DNA of 64,000 nucleotides. Source: Nitrospirota bacterium. GTDB taxonomy: Bacteria; Nitrospirota; Thermodesulfovibrionia; Thermodesulfovibrionales; JdFR-88. Both the position numbers and the translations under genes were made by a program. Shown here piece after piece: positions 16,628 through 24,991 of the stretch. The notes under the pieces are model-generated. The model was not told the origin of the DNA, made no database searches, and saw nothing but the letters and a program-made list of their open reading frames with translations. How positions within the stretch are numbered: the first letter of the stretch is position 1; each line of letters begins with the position of its first letter. The stretch covers positions 49,279 through 113,278 of the forward strand of contig JAKAHV010000007.1 of NCBI GenBank assembly GCA_021825295.1, read 5' to 3'.

Positions 16628-16837
16628 CTACGCTCCGGTAGTCCCGGCGGGGGCCTGTGCGTTGACCGGCCGCGATCCATACCCGCCTCTTCCGGCCCTT
16701 GGACAACCCCGGAGCGCCATTACGACCGCGACGGCGAGGATAACCGCCAGAAAGATCAGTTTCTGCTTTTTCCCCATCGCAACGCTTCTGCGACGCAGTG
16801 CCGCTGCCCGCCTCCTCCGGTGACGGTTCGTTTTCAC
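16628..16837 (-). CDS. Small single-pass membrane protein, hypothetical
   Basis: The 69-codon frame starts at GTG after GAAGGGAGA. An Arg-rich N-terminus is followed by one hydrophobic helix (L-I-F-L-A-V-I-L-A-V-A-V-V-M-A-L) and a Gly/Pro/Ala tail. An internal ATG gives a 49-residue form with a cleaner N-terminus. I do not recognise the family. The ribosome site and the membrane segment support it; there is no other evidence. Confidence 0.4.
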   Translation of the reverse strand: MKTNRHRRRRAAALRRRSVAMGKKQKLIFLAVILAVAVVMALRGCPRAGRGGYGSRPVNAQAPAGTTGA

Positions 16838-17070
16838 GCTTATCTCCCTTCAAAATTCATCTGTATTATACCCCGATCGTATAATCCTCATTTCCAGACA
16901 AACCAGTATAGGCGAATCGCCAGTGTGGCGTCCCCAAAACAACCGTTAATAGGTTTTGTCATTCCGGCCTTTTGCTACGGCAGCTCCAAAAGAAGGCGGT
17001 TGGGCTATAATATCCGCTAAAAAGAGGAAGGGTTTTAATAACGGCGGGAATTTGAAAGGGGGTGAATGCA

Positions 17071-18108
17071 ATGGTCAAGGAATACAATTATCAGAAGGCG
17101 CTTGACCGTATTTTCATCATATCCGAAAAGCTTATCGTGTTCGACGGGCTGGAGGAGGTATTCGAGCATATCGTAAAAACCTCCATGATGCTTACTTTGG
17201 CGGATGCCGCCACAATAAGGGTTTTTAATATGGAGACAGGCACGCTCGATATCGTAAAAGGATACGGGGTCTCCAATGTTTTTTTGACCCAGCCGCCCAT
17301 CCGCCTTGGTGAAGGGATCACGGGGCGCGTGGTTCTCAATGGGAAGCCTTTTTCGACATCCGATGTGTCCTCAGTGCCGGGGTGCGTGAACAAGGAGCTT
17401 GCAAGGCTCGAAGGCATCAAGGCCCTGATGTGCGTGCCGCTCAGGACCAGGGATGATTCGGTCGGGTGCATTACGGTATATAAAAAACGCCCTGTCCCTT
17501 TTGCCGAATACGACCTGGCGGTGCTGGGCATTTTTGCTTCGCAGGCCGTGCAGGCTTTTGAAAAGGCGAGGCTTATAAGGGAGCTGCAGAAGCAGGCCAC
17601 GCACGACCATTTGACGGGGCTGTACAACAGGAACGCCCTGGCCAGGCATCTGGAGGCGGAGCTGAACCTTTCCAACAGGCATAATCACGGGACAAGCGTC
17701 ATTTTTCTGGATATAGACAATTTCAAGTGCTTCAACGACACCCACGGGCATCTGCTCGGTGACAAACTTTTAAGCGATTTTTCGAAAATCCTTAAAAACA
17801 ACTGCAGAAAATCGGATGTTGTTGCCAGGTTCGGCGGGGAGGAGTTTGTTGTGGTTGCGTCGCATACAACCAAGGACCGGGCGCTGGTGCTTTGCAACAA
17901 ACTGAGGGGGGCCGTAAAAAAACACAGGTTCATCGGGTCTTCGAAGACCAGGGTCAGGCTGACCTTCAGCGCCGGGATATCGTCTTTCCCGGATGATGGC
18001 GCGGATGAGGAGGAACTCCTGAAAAAGGCGGACGAGGCAATGTACAGGAGCAAACTGGCCGGGCGGGACACGATCACCCTGTGGTCCAAGTTGACGAAAG
18101 GGAATTAA
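17071..18108 (+). CDS. GAF-GGDEF diguanylate cyclase
   Basis: The protein has 345 residues from the ATG with AGGGGGTG eight bases upstream. An N-terminal GAF sensor domain (about 15-165) is followed by a GGDEF domain (about 180-340) with H-D-x-L-T-G-L-Y-N-R-N, F-L-D-I-D-N-F-K and the active-site G-G-E-E-F. The product is cyclic di-GMP. An R-K-S-D I-site lies five residues before GGEEF, so product inhibition is likely. No transmembrane helix is seen. Its end overlaps the convergent SPASM gene by 4 bp. Confidence 0.93.
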   Translation: MVKEYNYQKALDRIFIISEKLIVFDGLEEVFEHIVKTSMMLTLADAATIRVFNMETGTLDIVKGYGVSNVFLTQPPIRLGEGITGRVVLNGKPFSTSDVSSVPGCVNKELARLEGIKALMCVPLRTRDDSVGCITVYKKRPVPFAEYDLAVLGIFASQAVQAFEKARLIRELQKQATHDHLTGLYNRNALARHLEAELNLSNRHNHGTSVIFLDIDNFKCFNDTHGHLLGDKLLSDFSKILKNNCRKSDVVARFGGEEFVVVASHTTKDRALVLCNKLRGAVKKHRFIGSSKTRVRLTFSAGISSFPDDGADEEELLKKADEAMYRSKLAGRDTITLWSKLTKGN

Positions 18109-19031
18109 TAACAGGCGGGGTCTTTCTTATCGAGAGAGCCCAGAAGCGCAAGGGCCCTGCCCCTGCACCCGCCCTGGCACGCATTCACCTCCCGGCAGCC
18201 CCGGCAGTCCGCCGGGCTGGCGTCGAGCATTTCACGCAATTGCCGCTTTTTCGCGGACGAAAATATCGCGCGCAGGTCCGTCCGGCGCAGGTCTCCCATC
18301 CCCATTGGCATAATAGGGCAGGGTGTGACCTCAAGATCGGGGCGGATGTACAGCATCGTCTGGGCGGCGTGGCAGCCCTCGGCGTTGGGCGATTTCCCCC
18401 TGGCAAAGACGCTCCAGAGGAATGGGTCATGGACGAGGATGTTCAGTTTCTCCGCCGGAAGCCCTGAAGTATCGGCGGACAATCTTTTTATCACTTCGGG
18501 GCTCGGGACAAAAATTTTCCCGGCCCCCGCCGCCCGTGCAATCGGCAGCTCGTGCACGCCCGTGCTGAGGTGCTCGTTTCCCAGGCAGAATTCAATGACC
18601 GCGGGGACGTCAGCCAGGTTGTCCCCGTTCAGGGCGAAGGAGAGCCCGATTGCCGCGCGCCGGCGGTAATCCGGGAGGTTTTCAGACAGCGATTTGAGCC
18701 CCTCGAGCGACTCCACCCGCAGCAGCAGCCGTTTGAGGCGGCTTGCGGCCAGCAAATCCATCGCCGGACCGGCCGGCGGGCAGTCGCCGCGCACGGTAAG
18801 CACTACCTGCACGGCGGAATCCTTCAGCCCGCCCAGTATGGTCCTTGTGGAGGCGCATATCCCCGCATTAAGATCCGTCAGGTTCAGGACGAATATCCCG
18901 GAGGCGGCGATGTCGCCGCATATCCTGCCGATTAAATCCGGGCCGGTAAAATCAGACCCGGAGGGTACATCGCCGGCCAAATCCCAGTAGAGCATGAGCG
19001 GCGCCGAGAGGTTATTGCCCGCAAACTTCAT
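18105..19031 (-). CDS. SPASM-domain protein without radical SAM motif (GeoRSP-like)
   Basis: The protein has 308 residues from the ATG that overlaps the upstream gene's stop (ATGA). The N-terminal 200 residues resemble a radical SAM barrel but lack the CxxxCxxC cluster motif. The C-terminus has a SPASM cluster set: G-C-H-A near 225, T-P-C, then D-C-R-G-C-R-E-V-N-A-C-Q-G-G-C and a final P-A-C-Y. This fits my memory of the 'GeoRSP system SPASM domain protein', which accompanies a true radical SAM partner. It may act as a scaffold or accessory iron-sulfur subunit for 19028-20026. It is the last gene of the operon. Confidence 0.75.
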   Translation of the reverse strand: MKFAGNNLSAPLMLYWDLAGDVPSGSDFTGPDLIGRICGDIAASGIFVLNLTDLNAGICASTRTILGGLKDSAVQVVLTVRGDCPPAGPAMDLLAASRLKRLLLRVESLEGLKSLSENLPDYRRRAAIGLSFALNGDNLADVPAVIEFCLGNEHLSTGVHELPIARAAGAGKIFVPSPEVIKRLSADTSGLPAEKLNILVHDPFLWSVFARGKSPNAEGCHAAQTMLYIRPDLEVTPCPIMPMGMGDLRRTDLRAIFSSAKKRQLREMLDASPADCRGCREVNACQGGCRGRALALLGSLDKKDPACY

Positions 19032-20026
19032 TTCCAGCAGTGGGGGTCCGGGCTGTTGATGTCGCCGGTGAGCGCAAGCGCCCTTGCCGTGCATCCGCCC
19101 AGGCACTCCTCGTAATTTGAGCAGGAGGCGCATTTGCCGGTAGGTTTCTTGTTGCGCAACCTCTCCAGCACCGGGGACGAGGCCCACAGCTCGTGCAGGT
19201 CGTCCTTCAGGATGTTGCCGATGACCAGCGGGATGAAGCCGCAGGGGGTGATGTCCCCGTTTGTTTTTATGTTCAGCGAGAGCTTTCCGCATACGCTGCC
19301 TTTCACGAGCGAGCCTGCGCGCCCCTCCCCCAGGGAGCTTATTATCGGGTCGTCGAGCGAGATGTTCAGCCCCTCCGTGTTTTTCCTGGCTTCAATCGCC
19401 GCCTTGTAGAATTCCTTCCACTCTTCGGGGGTGAGGTCCAGCTCGCTTTTGTTGGCGTATCCGAGCCCCGTGCATTTGAAATTGTGGAAATTGAGCTGGC
19501 CGGCCTTCGTCTTTTTTGCAAGCGCTATGAGGCCGCTTATGTCCCGGTAGTTTATCCGGCATATGACGGAGGAGATGGAGGTTTCGATCCCGGCCTCGTC
19601 CAAATAGCCGAGGGCTTTTGACGCCCTCTCGAAACTGCCCGGCACCCCCCGGAACCCGTCATGGACATCCGCCTGGGGGCTGTCCAGACTGATGCCGACC
19701 TTTTTGAAGCCGGCCGCCTTGAGCGCCCGGGCCATTTCCCGGTCCAGCCTGAAGCCGTTGGAGTTCATCGAGACGGTCATGCCAAGCCCCGCGGCCAATG
19801 AGGCGATCTCCAGCAGGTCCCTCCTCAGCAGCGGCTCGCCGCCGCCGAAGTTCAGGGACAGGACGCCGGCCTTTTTCAGGTTCTCCACGCAAAGCCTGGC
19901 GCCCGCGGTGTCCAGTTCATCGTCCGGGTCGTTCCTGCTGTAACAGTGCTTGCATTTGAAGTTGCAGTTGTTGGTCAGGGCAAAATTGATTATAAGAGGC
20001 GCTTCCGGAAGCCAGTCATTGCTCAT
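19028..20026 (-). CDS. Radical SAM/SPASM peptide-modifying enzyme (GeoRSP-like)
   Basis: The protein has 332 residues from the ATG that overlaps the end of the PqqD-like gene. The radical SAM motif C-N-F-K-C-K-H-C lies at residues 20-27, followed by N-F-G-G-G-E-P-L-L and I-S-L-D-S-P-Q. The C-terminal SPASM domain has V-C-G-K-L-S, T-P-C-G-F, and C-A-S-C-S-N-Y-E-E-C-L-G-G-C. Such enzymes use SAM radicals to modify ribosomal peptides, usually with a PqqD-like chaperone, which is encoded directly upstream. The substrate is not known; the CVHPC peptides in this window are candidates. Confidence 0.88.
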   Translation of the reverse strand: MSNDWLPEAPLIINFALTNNCNFKCKHCYSRNDPDDELDTAGARLCVENLKKAGVLSLNFGGGEPLLRRDLLEIASLAAGLGMTVSMNSNGFRLDREMARALKAAGFKKVGISLDSPQADVHDGFRGVPGSFERASKALGYLDEAGIETSISSVICRINYRDISGLIALAKKTKAGQLNFHNFKCTGLGYANKSELDLTPEEWKEFYKAAIEARKNTEGLNISLDDPIISSLGEGRAGSLVKGSVCGKLSLNIKTNGDITPCGFIPLVIGNILKDDLHELWASSPVLERLRNKKPTGKCASCSNYEECLGGCTARALALTGDINSPDPHCWK

Positions 20027-20327
20027 AACGGATGAATCCTTTCTCATTGAGTTCGCCGAGAAAATCCATGACGTCCGCCCTGAGGGTATCGGTGTCCACA
20101 TCGAAGATCTCAGACAGGTCGGCCACAAGCTTGTCGAGCTCGATCGCGTCGCACCTGCTCCATATCTCCGTGCCAAGCAGGTTCAGGGTCAGCATCGTGC
20201 CGTTCAGAAAGAGGATGGAGGCGCCGATTTCCTCCGCTTCCTCCCCGTCGGAAAGGGCCTTCAGGGCCTGCTGCTTGTGCTCGGTCTCTTCCCTCCACAT
20301 CACGTCCGGGTTTCTGTGTATCTTCAT
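20016..20327 (-). CDS. PqqD family peptide chaperone (GeoRSP-like)
   Basis: This 103-residue protein has the PqqD/RRE winged-helix fold pattern: F-L-N-G-T-M-L-T-L-N-L-L-G-T-E-I-W-S-R-C-D, then I-F-D-V-D-T-D-T-L-R-A-D-V-M-D-F-L-G-E-L-N-E-K-G-F-I. PqqD-type domains bind the leader of precursor peptides and hand them to radical SAM enzymes. The gene overlaps the radical SAM gene by 11 bp, so translational coupling is likely. Its presence argues strongly that the operon acts on a ribosomally made peptide. Confidence 0.85.
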   Translation of the reverse strand: MKIHRNPDVMWREETEHKQQALKALSDGEEAEEIGASILFLNGTMLTLNLLGTEIWSRCDAIELDKLVADLSEIFDVDTDTLRADVMDFLGELNEKGFIRYEQ

Positions 20328-20336
20328 GTGCGCCTT

Positions 20337-20654
20337 TCAGGCCGAAATGGAGGCCAGAACGAGTTTTTTCCTCGTGGCGTTGCGTATGCCATGGTGCTCG
20401 CCGGTGGGCACGACGAATATCTGGCCGGGACCGATCGCCTTGGGTTTCTTGCCTTCGGCAAGGAACTCCCCGTTGCCCTCCATTACTATCCATATGTGAT
20501 TGCCGTCATGCTCATGGGGGTCTATCTGCTGGCCGGGCAGCAGCCCTATCAGGGCCACCCTTGCGGCCTCGCCTTTCCACACCACCTTCTTGCAGGGCTT
20601 TTTTTCACCGAACTTGCTTGTCTTCTTGACATCGAGCACCAGCGTTTTTTTCAT
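20337..20654 (-). CDS. Small cupin-domain protein
   Basis: This 105-residue single-domain cupin has motif 1 (G-Q-Q-I-D-P-H-E-H-D-G-N-H-I-W-I-V-M-E-G-N-G) and motif 2 (P-G-Q-I-F-V-V-P-T-G-E-H-H-G-I-R-N). The His and Glu residues form a typical metal site. Ten base pairs separate it from the PqqD-like gene, and it lies after the permease gene. It may be a small oxidative enzyme or sensor for the peptide pathway; no specific reaction can be named. Confidence 0.85.
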   Translation of the reverse strand: MKKTLVLDVKKTSKFGEKKPCKKVVWKGEAARVALIGLLPGQQIDPHEHDGNHIWIVMEGNGEFLAEGKKPKAIGPGQIFVVPTGEHHGIRNATRKKLVLASISA

Positions 20655-20693
20655 TGCTCCTCCACTTTTATGTATTTTAAGACGCGTTTTTTC

Positions 20694-22586
20694 TCACGCC
20701 TTGTGCGTAAGTTTCAGGACGCCGCGGAATATGCCGGCCATCCTGTTCAGGAAATAAAACGACGTGGACACCGGCAGTTCCGGCCTGTTGTCGACAGCGC
20801 CCGAAAACCTGACCCCGAACCTCGATGATATGTCGTTTGCGGCCGACGGGTCCGTCCCCGCCGACGGCACGACGAGCATGCCGTTGCCTTCCCCCACAAA
20901 CCCGGAGATCGCGGAGAGTTCATCGCCGGAGAAGACGCCGCCGGGCCCCGGCCGGCCCGCGAATATCCAGAGCTCGCCGAAATTCTGAAGCAGGCTGCCG
21001 GATATCCGGGGTGTCTTTTCCCGGTCCGTTACGGTTATGCGAAAGCCCTTTTTCGCCAGGACGGGGGCGTACCGGCCGATATCCGCGCCGAACCCGCCGC
21101 CGGAGGCGTCATAGACAAGTATGTTTTTGTTCCTCACGGGGTTGCCCTCTTCCAGCCAGCCCGCTATGTTCTCTATGTACCTTCCGCTGTCGTAGCCGGG
21201 GGCCGCCGAACGGAAACGGCCGGCGCCGGAATCGAATACCACGTTGCCCTGCCCGTCAACATAATCATAGGAGACGGCGAGGATGCCTTTGCCGCCCGGG
21301 TCCATGACCATCCTGACGTTGTTGCCGGTCCTGGTGATTACCGGGGATTCGCCGCCGGGCAGATACCTTACGCCCCGCAGAATGGGATTGTCCGTATCCA
21401 CATAGGGCACGAAGACGAAATACTGGAAGGCGTAGGATATCGTGATAGTGCCCACGATGCAGACGGCCAGATACAGGAAGAAGACCCTCTTTTTGCAGGC
21501 GCTCCAGAACATCGCCATCGTGGGCACGGCCGTAACGGGGCCTCCTATCATGAAGGCCAGTCCCGCCCCGCCGCTCATCGTCCCGTGAAGGGTGCTCTTC
21601 ACGTGGTAGAGGATGCTGGAGACGCTTATCTGGTGCAGGAATATCGGGATGGAGCCCAGCGTTATCCAGACGATGCCCAGCTTGTCCGTCTGGCCGAAGA
21701 GCTTGTACATCCAAGAATAAGGCATGTACCTTTCCGCTATGGTGCCGATGAAGACGCCAACCAGCGCGTATTTGCCGACCGGCCAGAGCATCTCGGCAGA
21801 CTTCGCCAGAAATATCAGGAGCTTGTTGCTGGTCCTGGCGGCAACGCGGTTGCCGAATTTCTGGCTGCATGTGCATCTGAGCCGCTGGTCGGGATAATTC
21901 TCGTCGTGGAAATCACCTTTAACGATGGCGCCCTCGATGAATATGGAATCGGAAAAACCCTTATTGCGAAGCAGATAGGTCACCAACCCCGCGAAGATGC
22001 CCATGAGGAAGGCGGCCACCACCCTGATTGCCGCCCACTGGGGCCCCAGGTCATTCAGTGTCAGGATAAAGGCCGTCGGGCTCATGAGAGGGGATGTGAC
22101 CAGCAGTGACATCACCGGGGCCAGCGGCACGCCCGCGAAAAGCAGGCTGAACGCGGTCGTCAGGGTCCCGCAGGCGCACAGCGGAGTCATTATGCCCGTA
22201 AGCGACGCGATGAAGATGCTTATGAAGCCGTGTTTGCCGATGGCCTTGCGAAGCTTTATGGCCAGCTTGTAAGTGCGTATTAACGCGGCTATCAGTATGC
22301 CCACCAGAAAATAGGGCAGGATGCTCAATGACTGCGCGACGATGCCGTACCTGTCGAAGATTATGTCCCATATCTCATGCCCCAGCAGCGCCGGGAACAT
22401 CTTTTGTCCGCTTATCGCCCCCCGGTCCGTGGGCCCAAACACCCAAACATGCCAGATTATGAGCAGGAAGGCGGCGGACAGCAGGGCCACAAGGGCCTTG
22501 TTTACAGTCCTGTGCGCATGGCCGTGGACCTCGCAATGGTTGTCTTTTCTCTCACTCTTTACTTTCAGGTACATTCGGTTGTCCAT
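20694..22586 (-). CDS. DUF318/ArsP-type permease fused to a C-terminal soluble domain
   Basis: This is a 630-residue protein. Residues 1-400 form the multi-pass permease of the DUF318/ArsP family, with I-M-T-P-L-C-A-C-G-T-L-T-T-A-F and the repeat-like V-T-S-P-L-M-S-P-T-A-F. A His-containing N-terminus (C-E-V-H-G-H-A-H) could bind metal. Residues about 410-630 are a soluble alpha/beta domain (I-L-V-Y-D-A-S-G-G-G-F-G-A-D, E-L-W-I-F-A-G-R-P-G-P-G-G-V-F) resembling class I amidotransferase-like or DUF4350-like folds. It opens the GeoRSP-like operon. Possible roles are export of the modified product or metalloid transport. Confidence 0.75.
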   Translation of the reverse strand: MDNRMYLKVKSERKDNHCEVHGHAHRTVNKALVALLSAAFLLIIWHVWVFGPTDRGAISGQKMFPALLGHEIWDIIFDRYGIVAQSLSILPYFLVGILIAALIRTYKLAIKLRKAIGKHGFISIFIASLTGIMTPLCACGTLTTAFSLLFAGVPLAPVMSLLVTSPLMSPTAFILTLNDLGPQWAAIRVVAAFLMGIFAGLVTYLLRNKGFSDSIFIEGAIVKGDFHDENYPDQRLRCTCSQKFGNRVAARTSNKLLIFLAKSAEMLWPVGKYALVGVFIGTIAERYMPYSWMYKLFGQTDKLGIVWITLGSIPIFLHQISVSSILYHVKSTLHGTMSGGAGLAFMIGGPVTAVPTMAMFWSACKKRVFFLYLAVCIVGTITISYAFQYFVFVPYVDTDNPILRGVRYLPGGESPVITRTGNNVRMVMDPGGKGILAVSYDYVDGQGNVVFDSGAGRFRSAAPGYDSGRYIENIAGWLEEGNPVRNKNILVYDASGGGFGADIGRYAPVLAKKGFRITVTDREKTPRISGSLLQNFGELWIFAGRPGPGGVFSGDELSAISGFVGEGNGMLVVPSAGTDPSAANDISSRFGVRFSGAVDNRPELPVSTSFYFLNRMAGIFRGVLKLTHKA

Positions 22587-22842
22587 ATGGTTTAAAAATC
22601 GAACAGGTCCCGACTATTGATCAATTAATTGCCTGAAACAAGCTCCTCTCCTTAAGATGTGCCTCCGGAAAACATACTTTCACGTTTCTTATCGTACGTT
22701 TGCCGGGAAAAGTTAATACTAAAAGTTGCACTATCATAAGTCAATTTTTAGTTGTATTTCAACAAATTTTATGTATTTTATAAATTAAAAAATATATAAA
22801 ACACTAAAATTATGATTTCCGGGCCCATTCCTTACCGGTTAC

Positions 22843-22872
22843 TTGACACTACCGCTTTTTATTTGCTAATTT
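22843..22872 (+). promoter_or_regulatory. Sigma-70-type promoter for T2SS operon
   Basis: TTGACA (22843-22848) and TAATTT (22867-22872) are separated by 18 bp directly before gspG. The predicted transcript start falls almost on the GTG start codon, so the mRNA may be leaderless or translation may begin at TTG 22918. The intergenic region 22587-22878 between the divergent operons is otherwise AT-rich with one small dyad (GTTG-TATTT-CAAC near 22752). Confidence 0.4.
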
Positions 22873-22878
22873 ACGCCT

Positions 22879-23418
22879 GTGAAAAATTTCTTCAATTTTC
22901 ACTTATACTTATCTTTTTTGTCGCGGCCGCTGAAGCCAGGATCAACCAATCATCCCGATTTTTCAGGCACATCCGCGCAACCTGATGCGGACCGGGACGG
23001 ACCGGGTCCTCAAAGGGGCTTTACACTTATAGAGCTTCTGGTTGTGCTCATAATACTCAGTCTGCTTGCGGCCCTTGTGGGCCCCAGGCTCTTTTCGAAG
23101 CTCGGGAAAGGCAGACAGGTTGCGGCGGCTGCCCAGATAAAGCTTTTTGAGCAGGCGCTGGACCAGTACAGACTGGATGTCGGCAATTATCCAACCACGG
23201 AGCAGGGCCTGAACGCCCTGCTCGTGAATCCGGGGGTCAACAACTGGGACGGCCCCTACCTGAAAAAAGGTCTGCCGGACGATTCATGGGGCAGGCCCTA
23301 TCTCTACCAATGTCCGGGTTCGCACGGCGAATACGACCTCTGGTCCTATGGCAGGGACGGCGCCCCTGGCGGAGAGGGCGAGGACAAGGACATCACAAGC
23401 TGGGAAAAGGGCCCCTAG
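22879..23418 (+). CDS. gspG: Type II secretion major pseudopilin GspG
   Basis: This 179-residue protein is the main subunit of the T2SS pseudopilus. The prepilin peptidase site is Q-R-G-F-T-L-I-E-L-L-V-V, with cleavage after Gly. The C-terminal half has the GspG hallmarks L-D-V-G-N-Y-P-T-T-E-Q-G-L, W-D-G-P-Y-L-K-K and Y-D-L-W-S-Y-G-R-D-G. The stretch before the cleavage site is unusually long (about 47 residues) when GTG 22879 is used; TTG 22918 would shorten it. It is the first gene of gspG-E-F-H-I-J-K-L-M-C. Confidence 0.95.
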   Translation: MKNFFNFHLYLSFLSRPLKPGSTNHPDFSGTSAQPDADRDGPGPQRGFTLIELLVVLIILSLLAALVGPRLFSKLGKGRQVAAAAQIKLFEQALDQYRLDVGNYPTTEQGLNALLVNPGVNNWDGPYLKKGLPDDSWGRPYLYQCPGSHGEYDLWSYGRDGAPGGEGEDKDITSWEKGP

Positions 23419-23434
23419 CCCGGGCCGGTCTTTC

Positions 23435-24979
23435 ATGAGCGACAAGTCCTATCAGAGCCTTGAGGATTTCCCGAAGATGCCTTATGTCCCCGATGGGCTC
23501 TCATCCCGTTTTATCCGCGAAAACCGGATCGTACCCCTGGGGCTCGAAGACGGCACGCTGAGCGTCATCATGGCCGACCCGGAGGACGCCCAGACCGTCA
23601 CTGCCCTGAAGGTCGCCCTCGAGGCGGAGCTGAGGGTTTTTGGCGCGCCCGGGCCCCTCATCGACGAATACTGGATGCGGTTTTACGGACGCAAGCCCGA
23701 GGACATAACGAGCATCGTAAACGGGATGAACGGGGGCAACTCGCTGGAGTTTCTGAAGGACGAGGAGGAGGATTTCGGCCATCTGAAGGACCTCGCCTCC
23801 GAGGCCCCCATCATAAAGCTCGTAAACGCCCTCATCATGCGGGCGGTGGAGACCAGGACCAGCGATATACACCTGGAGCCCTACGAGGACGAGCTGAAGG
23901 TCAGGTACCGCATAGACGGCATACTCCATACGGTAGAGTCCGTGCCAAAGAAGCTGCAGTCCGCCATCATCTCCAGGATAAAACTGATGGCGAAGCTCAA
24001 CATCGCCGAGCGGAGGCTCCCGCAGGACGGCCGCATCCGGTTCAAGTTGTCCACCAAGGAAATAGACATGCGCATATCCACTATCCCGGTGCTCCACGGC
24101 GAAAGCGTGGTCATGAGGCTGCTGGACAAGGAGAGCATCGTGATAGACCTCGACCTGCTGGGGTTCCCCGATGGCGTGCTTACGCCCTTCAAGGAGCTGA
24201 TAAAGAAGACCAACGGCATCATCTTCGTCACCGGCCCCACCGGCAGCGGAAAGACCACCACACTGTACGGCGCCCTGGACAAGATCAACTCGCCCGACCT
24301 GAAGATCATAACGGTCGAGGACCCGGTCGAGTACCACCTGAAAGGCATAAACCAGATCCAGGTGAAACCCCGGATAGGGCTCAATTTCGCAAACACCCTG
24401 CGGCACATCGTGAGGCAGGACCCCGATGTGATAATGATAGGCGAGATAAGGGACCTGGAGACCGCCGAGATCGCGATACAGGCCGCGCTCACCGGGCATC
24501 TGGTCTTCTCCACGCTGCACACCAATGACGCCGCCAGCGCAATCACGAGGCTGCTGGACATGGGGGTGGAGAGTTTCCTGCTTTCATCCACCATAAGGGG
24601 AATCCTGGCCCAGAGGCTTGTCCGGGTAATCTGCCCCAGGTGCAAGGAGACGGTTTCCGAAAACAAGGACGGCAGCCGGGCGGACAACGGAGGCTCCGGG
24701 CAGCGGATCACGGGCCTGGCGGAGGGGCTTCCGCTTCTGGTGGGCAGGGGCTGCGAGCACTGCGCCCATACGGGCTACCGCGGCAGAACGGGCATCTTCG
24801 AGCTGATAACGGTCGGCGACCGCATACGCAAACTGATCGTGAGCAGGTCCGACGTGAACGAGATCAAGGAGACGGCGCGCAAAGACGGCATGAGGACCCT
24901 CTTTGAGGACGGTGTGGACAAGATCAAGGCCGGCATAACGACCATAGGCGAGCTTTTAAGGGTGACGCAGGAGGCGTAA
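23435..24979 (+). CDS. gspE: Type II secretion ATPase GspE
   Basis: This 514-residue cytoplasmic ATPase drives pseudopilus assembly. An N-terminal GspE/MshE-like domain is followed by Walker A G-P-T-G-S-G-K-T-T-T, an Asp box, Walker B V-I-M-I-G-E-I-R-D and a His box (H-L-V-F-S-T-L-H-T-N-D). A tetracysteine zinc site (C-P-R-C ... C-E-H-C) lies near residues 410-450. ATG 23435 is chosen because the family start aligns there; an in-frame extension overlaps gspG. Confidence 0.97.
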   Translation: MSDKSYQSLEDFPKMPYVPDGLSSRFIRENRIVPLGLEDGTLSVIMADPEDAQTVTALKVALEAELRVFGAPGPLIDEYWMRFYGRKPEDITSIVNGMNGGNSLEFLKDEEEDFGHLKDLASEAPIIKLVNALIMRAVETRTSDIHLEPYEDELKVRYRIDGILHTVESVPKKLQSAIISRIKLMAKLNIAERRLPQDGRIRFKLSTKEIDMRISTIPVLHGESVVMRLLDKESIVIDLDLLGFPDGVLTPFKELIKKTNGIIFVTGPTGSGKTTTLYGALDKINSPDLKIITVEDPVEYHLKGINQIQVKPRIGLNFANTLRHIVRQDPDVIMIGEIRDLETAEIAIQAALTGHLVFSTLHTNDAASAITRLLDMGVESFLLSSTIRGILAQRLVRVICPRCKETVSENKDGSRADNGGSGQRITGLAEGLPLLVGRGCEHCAHTGYRGRTGIFELITVGDRIRKLIVSRSDVNEIKETARKDGMRTLFEDGVDKIKAGITTIGELLRVTQEA

Positions 24980-24991
24980 GGGGAACTGGGG

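Noticed and set aside
22587..22878. Sigma-54 promoter for the GeoRSP-like operon
   Set aside because: No GG-N10-GC match on the minus strand upstream of 22586; only a weak dyad GTTG-TATTT-CAAC was seen, so co-regulation with the peptides is not shown by sequence.
23501..24520. Long minus-strand frame of 339 codons opposite gspE
   Set aside because: It is the antisense shadow of a high-GC gene; its translation is low-complexity and the plus strand encodes an unmistakable GspE.
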